Source: Cephaloticoccus sp.
Lineage (GTDB): Bacteria; Verrucomicrobiota; Verrucomicrobiia; Opitutales; Opitutaceae
Direction of reading: 5' to 3'
NCBI GenBank assembly: GCA_021734075.1
Contig: JAIPJW010000022.1
Coordinates: 1-33,055 of the forward strand
Length of the DNA stretch: 33,055 bases
Positions 17,383-25,082 of the stretch are shown here, in pieces. Position numbers and translations under genes: made by a program. Each line of letters begins with the position of its first letter. Positions within the stretch are counted from its first letter, which is position 1. The notes under the pieces were generated by a model, which worked only from the letters and a program-made list of their open reading frames with translations, ran no database searches and was not told the DNA's origin.

Positions 17383-18013
17383 GGTCGGGATTGAGCGTCA
17401 GCAGTCGCGCCTGCAATTGGACCGCCGCCTGGTCGCGGTCGGCCAATTGAGCAGTCGTGACCAGTTCACATCGCATCCGCACCCGTGAAAAAGGCTTGGG
17501 CAGGTAAAACCTGTCCCACGCCTTGTTGAATCGCCATGCCGACTCAAAATCAGCTCCGATCAAGAGCAGCGGCGTCTTGGTGCGGCGGGCCACAATCAAG
17601 GCACCCGGTTTGAAAATATAACGCGGACCGCGCGGACCATCAGGCGTGATACCCAGATCATTCCCCGTGCGCAGCGCCGTGACGAGGGCGCTGGCAGCCT
17701 CCCGCCCCAGATTGCTGCTCGAACCCCGCACGGCACGCAGCCCGATCAGGGAGAAAAAAGCCGTCAACCAGGCCCCGTCCTGGCTCGGACTCACGAGTGC
17801 ATACATCGGTCGCGATTGGCGGTAACGTCGAAAAATTTCCGCGGCCAGAAACAACCGGTTGTGCCAGAGCACCATGGAGACCGGCTCATCACACTTCCGG
17901 AAATTACGCAGATCCTCCTCGGTCTCCTGAAACCGCAGCGACATCCCCCACAGGCGGATCAACAAGCCAAACGGCCAGAGCACCACCCGGCGCCAACCGG
18001 TGATGCCTTGCAC
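17375..18013 (-). CDS. DUF374 lysophospholipid acyltransferase family protein
   Basis: A 212-residue membrane-associated acyltransferase of the LPLAT/DUF374 group. Landmarks are the catalytic-type His51 in VLWHNRLFL, SPSQDGAW (75-82), GSSSNLGREA (97-106) and TPDGPRGPRY (123-132). The frame is open far upstream to 18655, but that part runs antisense to the next gene and is not protein-like. I place the start at GTG 18013 because AGGA lies just ahead and it gives the usual length with an N-terminal hydrophobic helix (VVLWPFGLLIRLWG). These enzymes probably acylate lipid A or lysophospholipid; the substrate here is unknown. It is divergent from the gene at 18146. Confidence 0.85.
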   Translation of the reverse strand: MQGITGWRRVVLWPFGLLIRLWGMSLRFQETEEDLRNFRKCDEPVSMVLWHNRLFLAAEIFRRYRQSRPMYALVSPSQDGAWLTAFFSLIGLRAVRGSSSNLGREAASALVTALRTGNDLGITPDGPRGPRYIFKPGALIVARRTKTPLLLIGADFESAWRFNKAWDRFYLPKPFSRVRMRCELVTTAQLADRDQAAVQLQARLLTLNPDRD

Positions 18014-18145
18014 GATGTCCTGTCCTGTGGAAGTTGGAGTTGTCGAATTCAGCGCCTGTGTTCTTGGCGAATGTCGGCAGCGCGCCAAGCGTGAATCCCA
18101 GCTGTTCCGGTTGACGCCGACCGGCTTACCGTGCACCAAGCGGCC

Positions 18146-18682
18146 ATGTCCGCGCCGTTTTCGCCTTGCCCGTTCCTGCCCGCCCCCCGGGATGGGCTGG
18201 ATTGGCGCACGCTGCATGTGTATCGGAACAACCCCCGCGGGCCGGAGTTTTATCACGCCTGCCTTGAGTATGGGCAATCTTTGTGGGGCCGCGGGTTGGC
18301 GGCCCGCGCGATGCTCTGTCTCGATCGTGCCATGGGCGCTGACCTCAAGGGGGATGAATCCGTATTGCAGGACTGGCCGCTGCCCTATGCGGCCATGGTT
18401 TGGTTCATGGTCCATACGCCGCCCGATGTCTTCATTGGCAACCCACGCGTGCATTTCCAGCACTATGCCGACCGCCTGGGCGAACCCCGCCGTGAGCAAC
18501 GTCGTTGGCGCGCCTGGGCCTGCTGGGCCCTCGCCTGCAAAGCGAAACCTGCCTGGCCTGGTGATCCCAAACACGCGGTCGTGGAGCCGACCCTGGCCGA
18601 CATTGCGGCAAACCTCGAGCGCCACGGCTCCCCCGGCGAAGCCCAACTCTGGCAATCCGTCCTGCTCGGCATCCCGGCTTGA
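18146..18682 (+). CDS. Hypothetical protein, conserved-looking, no known domain
   Basis: A 178-residue protein I do not recognise. The ATG at 18146 is used; a GTG five codons upstream is in frame. It is rich in Trp and Arg, with segments RTLHVYRNNPRGPEFYHAC, SLWGRGLAARAMLCLDRAMG and AAMVWFMVHTPPDVFIGNP. The pattern of paired amphipathic helices in the first half (ACLEYGQSLWGRGLAARAML) resembles a TPR-like helical hairpin. No signal peptide or membrane helix is seen. It is divergent from the DUF374 gene with 132 bases between. A G/C-rich hairpin followed by a pyrimidine run lies 68 bases after the stop. Confidence 0.7.
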   Translation: MSAPFSPCPFLPAPRDGLDWRTLHVYRNNPRGPEFYHACLEYGQSLWGRGLAARAMLCLDRAMGADLKGDESVLQDWPLPYAAMVWFMVHTPPDVFIGNPRVHFQHYADRLGEPRREQRRWRAWACWALACKAKPAWPGDPKHAVVEPTLADIAANLERHGSPGEAQLWQSVLLGIPA

Positions 18683-19017
18683 GGCAGAGCGCGTGCTCGG
18701 AGCAAGCCGAGACGGATTTTTAACGCAAAGCCGCTAAGCGGAAACAGGTGGACCGTGCGCTCCGCGCGCGGTCTTCTCTTGGCCGGACCCGTCCAGACGC
18801 AAAAGCGGCTGGCCCGATACCCACAACACGTCGTGGAGAGCCCCTGACTCGCCTTGCGCAGCTCATTCGAGCGAAGCATGGCGCGGTGGGCCTGTCAGCC
18901 ATAGGCATGGCGAAGATTGACGGGACTCGTCTAGGCGCAGCGCGACTGGCTTGACACCCACAACAAGTCGTGGGGAGAACCCATGACCCGTCTTGCGCAG
19001 CTCATTCGAGCAAAGCA
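18683..19017. other. Gene-free region with repeats next to tRNA-Arg
   Basis: There is no gene in these 335 bases. The region contains a weak hairpin CTCGG/CCGAG at 18696-18711 followed by a short T-run, the CCGCT-A-AGCGG dyad at 18731-18741, a strong hairpin at 18751-18773, and two imperfect copies of a segment of about 106 bases that abuts the 3' end of tRNA-Arg. Short ORFs here read through repeat sequence and are not credible. Confidence 0.6.
18751..18780 (+). terminator. Candidate intrinsic terminator after the 178-residue gene
   Basis: GACCGTGCGC (18751-18760) pairs with GCGCGCGGTC (18764-18773) around a TCC loop, a 10-pair stem with one G-T wobble, followed by TTCTCTT. The pyrimidine run is imperfect, so the call is moderate. 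The left arm belongs to a 17-base sequence that recurs at 21004-21020. Confidence 0.45.
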
Positions 19018-19030
19018 TGGCGCGGTGGGC
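18785..19030. repeat. Imperfect direct repeat of about 106 bp duplicating the 3' flank of tRNA-Arg
   Basis: Copy A at about 18785-18891 and copy B at about 18923-19030 align over most of their length. Shared blocks include CCCACAAC, CTTGCGCAGCTCATTCGAGC and AGCATGGCGCGGTGGGC. The last block is the CCA end, discriminator and 3' acceptor strand of tRNA-Arg on the minus strand. In copy B this continues into the intact tRNA; in copy A it stops after about 14 tRNA bases and turns into unrelated sequence. It looks like the remnant of a tandem tRNA copy or an integration scar. Confidence 0.7.
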
Positions 19031-19094
19031 GGGACTCGAACCCACGACCGTCGGTTTAGAAAACCGATGCTCTATCCAGTTGAGCTACCACCGC
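19018..19094 (-). tRNA. tRNA-Arg(TCT)
   Basis: The minus strand gives a full 77-nt cloverleaf: acceptor GCGGTGG pairing perfectly with CCACCGC, D-arm GCTC/GAGC, anticodon stem TCGGT/ACCGA around loop TTTCTAA (anticodon TCT), T-arm GTGGG-TTCGAGT-CCCGC, discriminator G and encoded CCA. It reads AGA/AGG. It is divergent from tRNA-Asp, with a shared upstream region of 107 bases. Confidence 0.95.
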
Positions 19095-19201
19095 TTGAAT
19101 GCGCATGCACGGCTAGACCCGAGTGCATAAGGCGACAAGCGGAAAACCGCGCTTGACTTGGCTTGTGTGGATTCTACGGTCCGCCTCCTTTCCCTTTTAA
19201 A

Positions 19202-19278
19202 GGGGTGGTAGCTCAGTTGGTTAGAGCGTCTGCCTGTCACGCAGAAGGTCGCGAGTTCGAGTCTCGTCCATCCCGCCA
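19202..19278 (+). tRNA. tRNA-Asp(GTC)
   Basis: A complete 77-nt cloverleaf: acceptor GGGGTGG with CCATCCC (one G-U pair), D-arm GCTC/GAGC, anticodon stem TCTGC/GCAGA around CTGTCAC (anticodon GTC), T-arm GCGAG-TTCGAGT-CTCGT, discriminator G and encoded CCA. An upstream TTGACT at 19153-19158 is a possible -35 element, with a poor -10 (TACGGT at 19175). A strong terminator follows. Confidence 0.95.
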
Positions 19279-19283
19279 GTTTT

Positions 19284-19312
19284 AGCCTCCGATTCACTTC
19301 GGGGGCTTTTTT
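19284..19312 (+). terminator. Intrinsic terminator of tRNA-Asp
   Basis: Left arm AGCCTCCGA (19284-19292) pairs with right arm TCGGGGGCT around a short TTCACT loop (one T-G pair), and six T residues follow directly to 19312. It starts 6 bases after the tRNA CCA end. Confidence 0.88.
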
Positions 19313-19400
19313 GTCGGCGGATTTACGAGCCTCGAGTCGCGACCTGGATCGCACTGCGAAAGCCCTCCAATTCCGCTGTGCAAGATCAGAGCCTTCGGTG

Positions 19401-20408
19401 TCAGCTGACTATACCCGCGTAACGCGCAAATACCATTTTCCCGCCGGCGGTGGGCAGGACACTCATGACTTCGGCTTTCACCCGCTGGCCCAGAAATTCA
19501 TGGCCAGCCTCCACCACGACCATGGAACCATCGGACAGATAACCTATGGCCTGGCCGCTTTCCTTGCCGGGCTTGGCCAGTTCCACGGTCAATACCTCGC
19601 CCACCATCAATTCCGGCCGGAGTGACCGGGCCAATTGATTGAGGTCCAGCCAAGGCACGCCGTGAAACTCGGCCATCTTGGCGAGATTGAAATCGGTTGT
19701 GATCAGCTTGGCGCGCATGGATTGAGCCAAAAAGACCAGTTTGGCGTCCACATCCTCACGCTTGGATACCTCGCTTTCGGGGACACGAATATCGAGGTTC
19801 CTGATGCGCCGTAATTCGTTCAATACCTCCAAGCCTCGGCGACCCCGGGCTTTTTTCTGGGGATCGGAGGAATCTGCCACGGCATTGAGCTCCTTCAGCA
19901 CAAATTTCGGGATGACCAGTGCACCGGAAATAAAGCCGGCCTCGCACACCCGGGCAATCCGTCCGTCGATCAACACACTGGTATCAACCACCACCAGTGG
20001 CACTTCGACTTCCTGAGGCACAAAACGCACATAAGGAATTACCAGATTGAATTCATCCTTACCCCTCAGGGCGATTACCGTGCAAAGGTAGGTGCAAACC
20101 AAAAAGAGCACCAGGCGGGCAATGTAGAGATTTTGTTCGTCGGCCCGGTCAAACAAAGGCGAAGTGTTGATCATGAAGGCGATCAGCGCCCCCACCGCCA
20201 AACCAAAGGTTATGGCGGACAAACCGCGCAAGGAGAACCCCTTGAGCAGTATGTCCACCAGCACCACCAGGATACCAATCATGAAGCCGATAAAAACGGC
20301 CACTTTGCGGTGATCATCCCAGTCACTGATCGCATAGCATACGAGCCAGCCGCCAGAAGTGCACAGGGCGATAAATACAAGGCGGATGGCGAACAGAGTT
20401 TTGTTCAT
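19401..20408 (-). CDS. YacL-type membrane protein with PIN and TRAM domains
   Basis: A 335-residue protein. Four hydrophobic helices lie in the first 115 residues. A PIN nuclease-type domain follows (VVVDTSVLIDGRIARVCEAG at about 140-159, then FVLKELNAVADS, DVDAKLVFLAQ and ITTDFNLAKMAE), carrying the acidic residues expected for metal binding. The C-terminal 60 residues form a TRAM-like RNA-binding domain (GEVLTVELAKPGKESGQAIG ahead of DGSMVVVEAG). This architecture matches the B. subtilis YacL family; its target is unknown. The ATG at 20408 follows a tiny membrane ORF by 6 bases. Confidence 0.9.
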   Translation of the reverse strand: MNKTLFAIRLVFIALCTSGGWLVCYAISDWDDHRKVAVFIGFMIGILVVLVDILLKGFSLRGLSAITFGLAVGALIAFMINTSPLFDRADEQNLYIARLVLFLVCTYLCTVIALRGKDEFNLVIPYVRFVPQEVEVPLVVVDTSVLIDGRIARVCEAGFISGALVIPKFVLKELNAVADSSDPQKKARGRRGLEVLNELRRIRNLDIRVPESEVSKREDVDAKLVFLAQSMRAKLITTDFNLAKMAEFHGVPWLDLNQLARSLRPELMVGEVLTVELAKPGKESGQAIGYLSDGSMVVVEAGHEFLGQRVKAEVMSVLPTAGGKMVFARYAGIVS

Positions 20409-20414
20409 GAGAAC

Positions 20415-20528
20415 TCAGCGGGTTAGCAAATAGATCAATATGGGTCCGGCGATCAAAACCACCATCAGGATATAAATAAACATGATCGTGCGCCGGGCTT
20501 TGACCTTTTCAGCTGCTTCCATTGGCAT
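20415..20528 (-). CDS. Small single-pass membrane protein (37 residues)
   Basis: The frame from ATG at 20528 (or the second ATG at 20522) encodes 37 residues: a charged N-terminus (EAAEKVKARRT) and one hydrophobic helix (IMFIYILMVVLIAGPILIYL), ending LLTR. Positive residues before the helix suggest the C-terminus is outside. It stops 6 bases before the ATG of the YacL-type gene on the same strand, so it is well placed for co-expression. A random ORF would rarely give such a clean transmembrane helix, but the length keeps confidence moderate. No family is recognised. Confidence 0.55.
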   Translation of the reverse strand: MPMEAAEKVKARRTIMFIYILMVVLIAGPILIYLLTR

Positions 20529-20559
20529 TTCAATCTTTGGGCTAACAGAAACCACTTTC

Positions 20560-20970
20560 ATGACAAAGCAATACTGGCTGGTAAAATCCGAACCCGAGGC
20601 CTACGCGTGGGCCGACCTCCAACGGGACAAATGCACCGATTGGACCGGAGTGCGCAATTATCAGGCCCGGATTCACCTCAATACCATGCGCAAAGGGGAT
20701 CGGGTCTTTTTCTATGAAAGCGTCACCACCAAGGCCGTGGTGGGCATCGGCGAAATCACCAAACCCGCCTTTCCTGATCAAACTGCCGATGAAGCCGGTT
20801 GGCTGGCCGTGGCCATCAAGGCAGTCAAATCGCTCGCCCACCCCGTCACTCTGGCCCAGATCAAAGTCGAGCCGGAGCTGGCTGACATTGGTCTGCTCCG
20901 GCAGAGCCGATTATCCGTCATGTCTTTAACCAGGGCGCAGTTTGAGAAAATCATCCAACTGGGCAGTTAA
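20560..20970 (+). CDS. EVE domain-containing protein
   Basis: A 136-residue EVE-domain protein (PUA-like fold, related to human THYN1). The ATG at 20560 gives the standard N-terminus QYWLVKSEPEAYAWADL; the open frame upstream is antisense to the small membrane ORF. Further family landmarks are WTGVRNYQARIHLNTMRKGD, VFFYESVTTKAVVGIGEI, the Trp in EAGWLAVAIKAV, and LLRQSRLSVMSLTRAQFE at the C-terminus. EVE domains bind modified bases in DNA or RNA and often occur in restriction or modification contexts, but standalone versions such as this one are also common. Nothing nearby suggests a defence island. Confidence 0.92.
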   Translation: MTKQYWLVKSEPEAYAWADLQRDKCTDWTGVRNYQARIHLNTMRKGDRVFFYESVTTKAVVGIGEITKPAFPDQTADEAGWLAVAIKAVKSLAHPVTLAQIKVEPELADIGLLRQSRLSVMSLTRAQFEKIIQLGS

Positions 20971-21003
20971 TGAGCTTCGCGTTGTGAACTGACGCGCTTT
21001 TGC

Positions 21004-21020
21004 GGTGGACCGTGCGCTCC
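21004..21020. repeat. 17-bp sequence repeated at 18747-18763
   Basis: GGTGGACCGTGCGCTCC occurs here and at 18747-18763, both in gaps after plus-strand genes. At the other site it forms one arm of a terminator-like hairpin; here the right arm differs, though CTGACG/CGTCAG flank the sequence as a loose dyad. Confidence 0.5.
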
Positions 21021-21053
21021 CGTCAGGCGATTGGGCGAGTCACGACAAATTAC

Positions 21054-22742
21054 TCAGGGCACGCCCAACTTCACGATCACTCGAAAACCAAGGTCACGGG
21101 ATCGGGTGTCCTTGGCCACCGTCGCAAACGGTTCCTTGTCCGGTGAGGTCGGCCTTGCTCCCGCTTGTCCCGCCAGGACCCAAGCCTCGGCCGCTGTATC
21201 TGCGGCTTCCAGCCATTCGGCCACATTATCCCGCAAATTGGAGTAGCCACGAATGGAAGGTCGAGCCGCGGGAACATTTCCCGCGTCCAAGGTGACTGCC
21301 CGATCGGTCATCGCCGCGTCTTCCAATGCCTTGCGCATTTCACTGCGCGAGGGCAATCGCACTTCCCGGCCCATGATCCACCCCAGTCGACGACAAAATT
21401 CCTGGGCCTCGGTCCAAGCCAGTGACTCCACCGCAAGCGTCTGGTCCGGGGTGCGGCTGGGATTGAATTTCATGACTTGGGTATAGAGATTTTGCGATAC
21501 TTCACCCTGCAACAGCATGAGCGAACCTTCACCAGGCAATGGCAGGAGGTGATCATAGAGATCGTCCTGAATGACGCGGATACTTTCCCCCAGTGATTTG
21601 AGAAATTCATATTTTCTGCCCAGTCCCTCATCAGCAAGTTGCGACCGCGAAAAATCCTCCCCCAATTGCCGGGTCAAATTCTGGACCGTGTCGATCTGCT
21701 GGCCAGCCAACAGCAATTGCCGCCCGGCCAACGCCCTTTCCGCGGCCCGATCCGCCACCTTCATTTTTTCGATCAACGCGGCGGACAGGACTGTCTGTCG
21801 TTTCTCAGTCAATTCGTCCATGCGCACGGTCGAAACGAACCGGCTATGCGGCCATCGTTGGTTCAACACACCCTGCAATTCCATGGCCTGAAGATAGTAG
21901 CCGGCGGCGCTCTCAGGCCGGTCCGCAGCCACCGCATCGCCTCCCTGAATCAATACTTCAATTTCAGCCGATTCTTCTGCGCCTTGCAGGGAAACCTCCT
22001 CGGACTTCAGCCGGGTTTCCAAGCCGAGATCGGCCTGCCGGGCATGCGGAAACCGCTGGTTGATTTGCTCCATCAATTCGCGCGCCCGGATGTAAAACTC
22101 GAGTGCTTCAGCCCAGTCTTTCCGGTCCACCGCCTTGCCGGCTCGGGCAATGAAGTCATCAGCTTCAACCCGTAACGGTTCGGCCTGCACAACCGCCAGG
22201 TCCCGTTCAAGTTGGGCTTCCCTCACGAGGTTCTTGAAGCGTGCCGGCGCCTTGCTGCGGTTGATGGCCTGACGGAGTCGCAGCAATTCCTCCATGATCT
22301 TGACCTGCGCGCTCACCGGCGGATGCTTCGCCAAAATATCTTCCAATTTCGCAACGCGATCCCACTGGCGCTGGACAATTACGGTGTCCCGGATCACCAG
22401 AAGCCTTTCAAGTTGCAATTGCTGTTGTGTCGTCACTGCCGGGGAAAGCTGCATCAATTGCTGCTGTTTGAGGATCACTTGACTCAGTTCCCTTTCCCAT
22501 CCCTCCGGTGCGGCCTGTTCCGTCGACAGTTTGCGGAAACGACGTTCGATGTCATCAATTTCCCGGGAAACACGAGCCTGTTCCCGATACTGTTCCATGG
22601 GGGGCGACGCTATCTCCACTTTGCGTGGCTCGAGACTGATCAAGAAATTCAACAACCCCGCCAAAAGACCCAGTGCGGTGCACGCTCCCAGCCAAGCCGG
22701 CAAACTCAGTCCCAACCAGGTTCGGCGCTCATGCAGGGGCAT
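21054..22742 (-). CDS. Membrane-anchored coiled-coil protein with C-terminal FGE-like domain
   Basis: A 562-residue protein. The ATG at 22742 gives a short cytoplasmic leader (MPLHERRTWLG) and one transmembrane helix at about 9-37. A long helical region follows (about 45-430), rich in Glu, Gln, Arg and Leu, with two similar blocks near 193-255 and 262-325 that share the RARELMEQINQRFPHAR / MELQGVLNQRWPHSR pattern. The last 130 residues resemble the formylglycine-generating enzyme/sulfatase-modifying domain: LAWTEAQEFCRRLG, VRLPSRSEMRKALE, NLRDNVAEWLEA and DLGFRV. The catalytic Cys pair of true FGE is absent, so this is probably a structural or binding version facing the periplasm. It is divergent from tyrA. 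Confidence 0.8.
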   Translation of the reverse strand: MPLHERRTWLGLSLPAWLGACTALGLLAGLLNFLISLEPRKVEIASPPMEQYREQARVSREIDDIERRFRKLSTEQAAPEGWERELSQVILKQQQLMQLSPAVTTQQQLQLERLLVIRDTVIVQRQWDRVAKLEDILAKHPPVSAQVKIMEELLRLRQAINRSKAPARFKNLVREAQLERDLAVVQAEPLRVEADDFIARAGKAVDRKDWAEALEFYIRARELMEQINQRFPHARQADLGLETRLKSEEVSLQGAEESAEIEVLIQGGDAVAADRPESAAGYYLQAMELQGVLNQRWPHSRFVSTVRMDELTEKRQTVLSAALIEKMKVADRAAERALAGRQLLLAGQQIDTVQNLTRQLGEDFSRSQLADEGLGRKYEFLKSLGESIRVIQDDLYDHLLPLPGEGSLMLLQGEVSQNLYTQVMKFNPSRTPDQTLAVESLAWTEAQEFCRRLGWIMGREVRLPSRSEMRKALEDAAMTDRAVTLDAGNVPAARPSIRGYSNLRDNVAEWLEAADTAAEAWVLAGQAGARPTSPDKEPFATVAKDTRSRDLGFRVIVKLGVP

Positions 22743-22851
22743 ACGGCCAATGAAAATTTGCGCCCCTCCCGGAAAAGGCAATGCGTTCCCACCGTGAATC
22801 TCAACCGCGTAGGGGCTCGACACGCGCGGGTTTTCGCCATTGCAAGGAGGC

Positions 22852-23700
22852 ATGCTGGACCAGCTCACCATCCTTGCCCCCGGCCTCCTTGGCGCCTCGG
22901 TTGCCCGGGCCGCGCGTGAACGCGGGTTGGCCAAGCGCATTGTCATCTGGGCCCGCCGGGCGGAAGTGAGACTCCAAATCTCAGCCCAACCTTGGTGCGA
23001 TGAAGCCCCGAACACCCTGGCCGCGGCCGTGGCTGACGCCAATCTAGTGGTCATCGCGGCGCCGGTGACACGGATCGGCGCCCTCGCTTCGGAAATCGCT
23101 TCCCACCTCTCCGCCGGGGCTATCGTGACCGATGTGGGCAGCGTGAAAGGCGATATCAGCCGGCTCGGTCATGCCGCCCTCGCCCAGCAGGGTCATTTCA
23201 TCGGCTCCCACCCCATGGCCGGATCGGAAAAGACCGGTTGGGAACACGGCCAGGCTGACCTGTTTCGCAACCGCACCTGTTTTGTCACCCCTTTGCCCGA
23301 ATCAGACGTCGAGGCTACTGAGACCGTGGTCCGTTTCTGGCACGATCTGGGTAGCGAGGTCGTCACCCTCGCCCCGGATCAACACGACGAGATTGTCGCC
23401 CATATCAGTCATCTGCCCCAGGTGCTCGCCTCGGTCCTGTGCGCCTATCTCAATCGCAAGGACCATGCCTGGCGCAATTACGCTGGCGGTGGCCTGCGTG
23501 ACACCACGCGGATTGCCGGCAGTGACACCCAACTGTGGCGCACCATTTTGGAACAGAACCGCGACGAGGTGTTGCGCGCCCTGCGGGAGTTTCAGGACGA
23601 ATTGCAGGTCTTTCATGCGGCGCTGTCCAATCGTGATTTTCATGAAGTCACCGCCCGGCTCGAGCGGGGTCGCGCTTATCGTCGCGAATTCCGGCCCTGA
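22852..23700 (+). CDS. tyrA: Prephenate dehydrogenase
   Basis: A 282-residue NAD(P)-dependent prephenate/arogenate dehydrogenase for tyrosine synthesis. The N-terminal nucleotide fold starts at once (LTILAPGLLGASVARAA), with Ala-Pro in place of the usual first Gly of GxGxxG. Family landmarks are VVIAAPVTRI, VTDVGSVKG, the signature GSHPMAGSEKTG, DQHDEIVAHISHLPQVLA and GGGLRDTTRIA. The ATG at 22852 is preceded by AAGGAGG, a perfect Shine-Dalgarno but only one base away, which is unusually tight. There is no C-terminal ACT domain, so allosteric control by tyrosine through ACT is not expected. It heads a plus-strand run with aroA, cmk and plsC. Confidence 0.93.
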   Translation: MLDQLTILAPGLLGASVARAARERGLAKRIVIWARRAEVRLQISAQPWCDEAPNTLAAAVADANLVVIAAPVTRIGALASEIASHLSAGAIVTDVGSVKGDISRLGHAALAQQGHFIGSHPMAGSEKTGWEHGQADLFRNRTCFVTPLPESDVEATETVVRFWHDLGSEVVTLAPDQHDEIVAHISHLPQVLASVLCAYLNRKDHAWRNYAGGGLRDTTRIAGSDTQLWRTILEQNRDEVLRALREFQDELQVFHAALSNRDFHEVTARLERGRAYRREFRP

Positions 23701-23819
23701 ACCGTCCCGTCGGGGTTGTAACACATCAGGTTGCAAGCCGCCTGAAGTTCGAGTTCTGCAGTTTGAGGATGAAAATCAACTTGGCGCGGCGACCGACCTT
23801 CGCGACGCTGTTTCCGAGC

Positions 23820-25082
23820 ATGCCTTTAGCCGATCCATTGCCTGTCATCCCCTTTACCCGACCCGCCCGTGGCCGGGTGCTGCTACCCGGCTCCAAAAGC
23901 ATCACCAACCGCGCCCTCATCCTGGGTGCCTTGAGCCGGGAAACCGTCACCCTGCGCGGGGCACTCTTCAGTCGTGACACCCACATCATGGTGGCGGCGC
24001 TGCAGGCATTGGGCTTCATCGTTACCACCGACGAGCCTGCACTCACCATCACCATCACCGGCCAGCATGGCAATATCCCGGTCAAGGAGGCCGTCATCGC
24101 GGTGGGCAATGCCGGGACGGCGGCACGGTTTCTCACGGCCTTGGTCTGCCTGCGAGAACACGGGGTTTATCATTTTGACGGTGATGACGCCATGCGGAGC
24201 CGACCCATCGGGGCCTTGCTCGATGCCCTGGCCACCCAAGGGGCAACCGCCAATGCCCGCAATTTCCCTTTCACCCTCCAAACCGCCGGCTTGCCGGGGG
24301 GAAAGGTGGAACTTGATGCCTCGGAAAGCAGCCAGATGCTTTCGGCCCTCCTGATGGTCGGCACTCACGCCCGCACGCCGTTCCGGATCTCATTAACCGG
24401 CACCCCGGGTTCACGTCCCTTCGTCAAAATGACCGAACGCATGATTGGTCAATTTGAAGCCGGTCCAACCTCCTACGACATCGAGGGCGATGCTTCGGCC
24501 GCGAGCTATTTTCTCACCCTGCCACTGGTCACTGGCGGCGAAATCACGTTGCCCAATTATGGCGGAAGTTTGCAGGGCGATGTGAAATATCTGGAGGTGC
24601 TCGAATTGATCGGGCTGCAAGCCGGCGCGCCGGATGAAATCCCACGTTTCCATTGTGATGCCCCAGGAAAAATGATGGGTGTGACGCATAATTTCCGCGA
24701 ATTCTCGGACACCTTCCTGACCCTGGCCGCCCTGGCCCCCTTGTTGGACGGTCCCACCAAGATCACCGGCATCGCCCACACGCGCAAACAGGAGACGGAT
24801 CGGGTGGCCGGAATGGCCCGCGAACTCATCAAGCTCGGACAACGGGTGGTGGAGGAGGAGGATTCCCTGGAAATTTATCCCCAGCCCCTGCAATCCGGCC
24901 AGATCATCGAAACCTATCATGATCACCGTTTCGCGATGAGTTTCGGTATCCTGGGTTGCCATGATCTCCATGGCGACGGCCGCCCGTGGCTGGCCATCAA
25001 GGACCCCGGTTGTTGCGCCAAAACTTTTCCGCACTTCTTTGACGAGCTGGAATCGGTCCGGCAAAACTCCCTGACCAATTGA
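23820..25082 (+). CDS. aroA: 3-phosphoshikimate 1-carboxyvinyltransferase (EPSP synthase)
   Basis: A 420-residue EPSP synthase, joining shikimate-3-phosphate and PEP in the chorismate pathway. Landmarks are LLPGSKSITNRALILGAL (21-38, with Lys26), GNAGTAARFLTAL, SSQMLSALLM, YDIEGDASAASYFLTLPL, TRKQETDRVAGMARELIKLG and YHDHRFAMSFGILG. I choose ATG 23820, since EPSP synthases begin about 15-20 residues before GSKS; ATG 23769 is in frame and would add 17 residues. The stop codon overlaps the cmk start (TGATG), so translation is coupled. Co-location with tyrA makes this an aromatic amino-acid cluster. Confidence 0.95.
   Translation: MPLADPLPVIPFTRPARGRVLLPGSKSITNRALILGALSRETVTLRGALFSRDTHIMVAALQALGFIVTTDEPALTITITGQHGNIPVKEAVIAVGNAGTAARFLTALVCLREHGVYHFDGDDAMRSRPIGALLDALATQGATANARNFPFTLQTAGLPGGKVELDASESSQMLSALLMVGTHARTPFRISLTGTPGSRPFVKMTERMIGQFEAGPTSYDIEGDASAASYFLTLPLVTGGEITLPNYGGSLQGDVKYLEVLELIGLQAGAPDEIPRFHCDAPGKMMGVTHNFREFSDTFLTLAALAPLLDGPTKITGIAHTRKQETDRVAGMARELIKLGQRVVEEEDSLEIYPQPLQSGQIIETYHDHRFAMSFGILGCHDLHGDGRPWLAIKDPGCCAKTFPHFFDELESVRQNSLTN

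Noticed and set aside
18014-18655. N-terminal extension of the DUF374 frame to 18655
   Set aside because: It is antisense to the 178-residue gene and low in hydrophobic pattern. A GTG at 18013 with AGGA ahead gives the normal family length.
19153-19180. Promoter for tRNA-Asp (TTGACT and TACGGT)
   Set aside because: The -35 is good but the -10 matches only three of six positions, so I mention it in the tRNA entry and do not call it as a feature.
20560-20970. EVE-domain gene as part of a defence island
   Set aside because: No restriction, methylase, nuclease or helicase genes are nearby; the neighbours are a YacL-type protein and tyrA-side genes.
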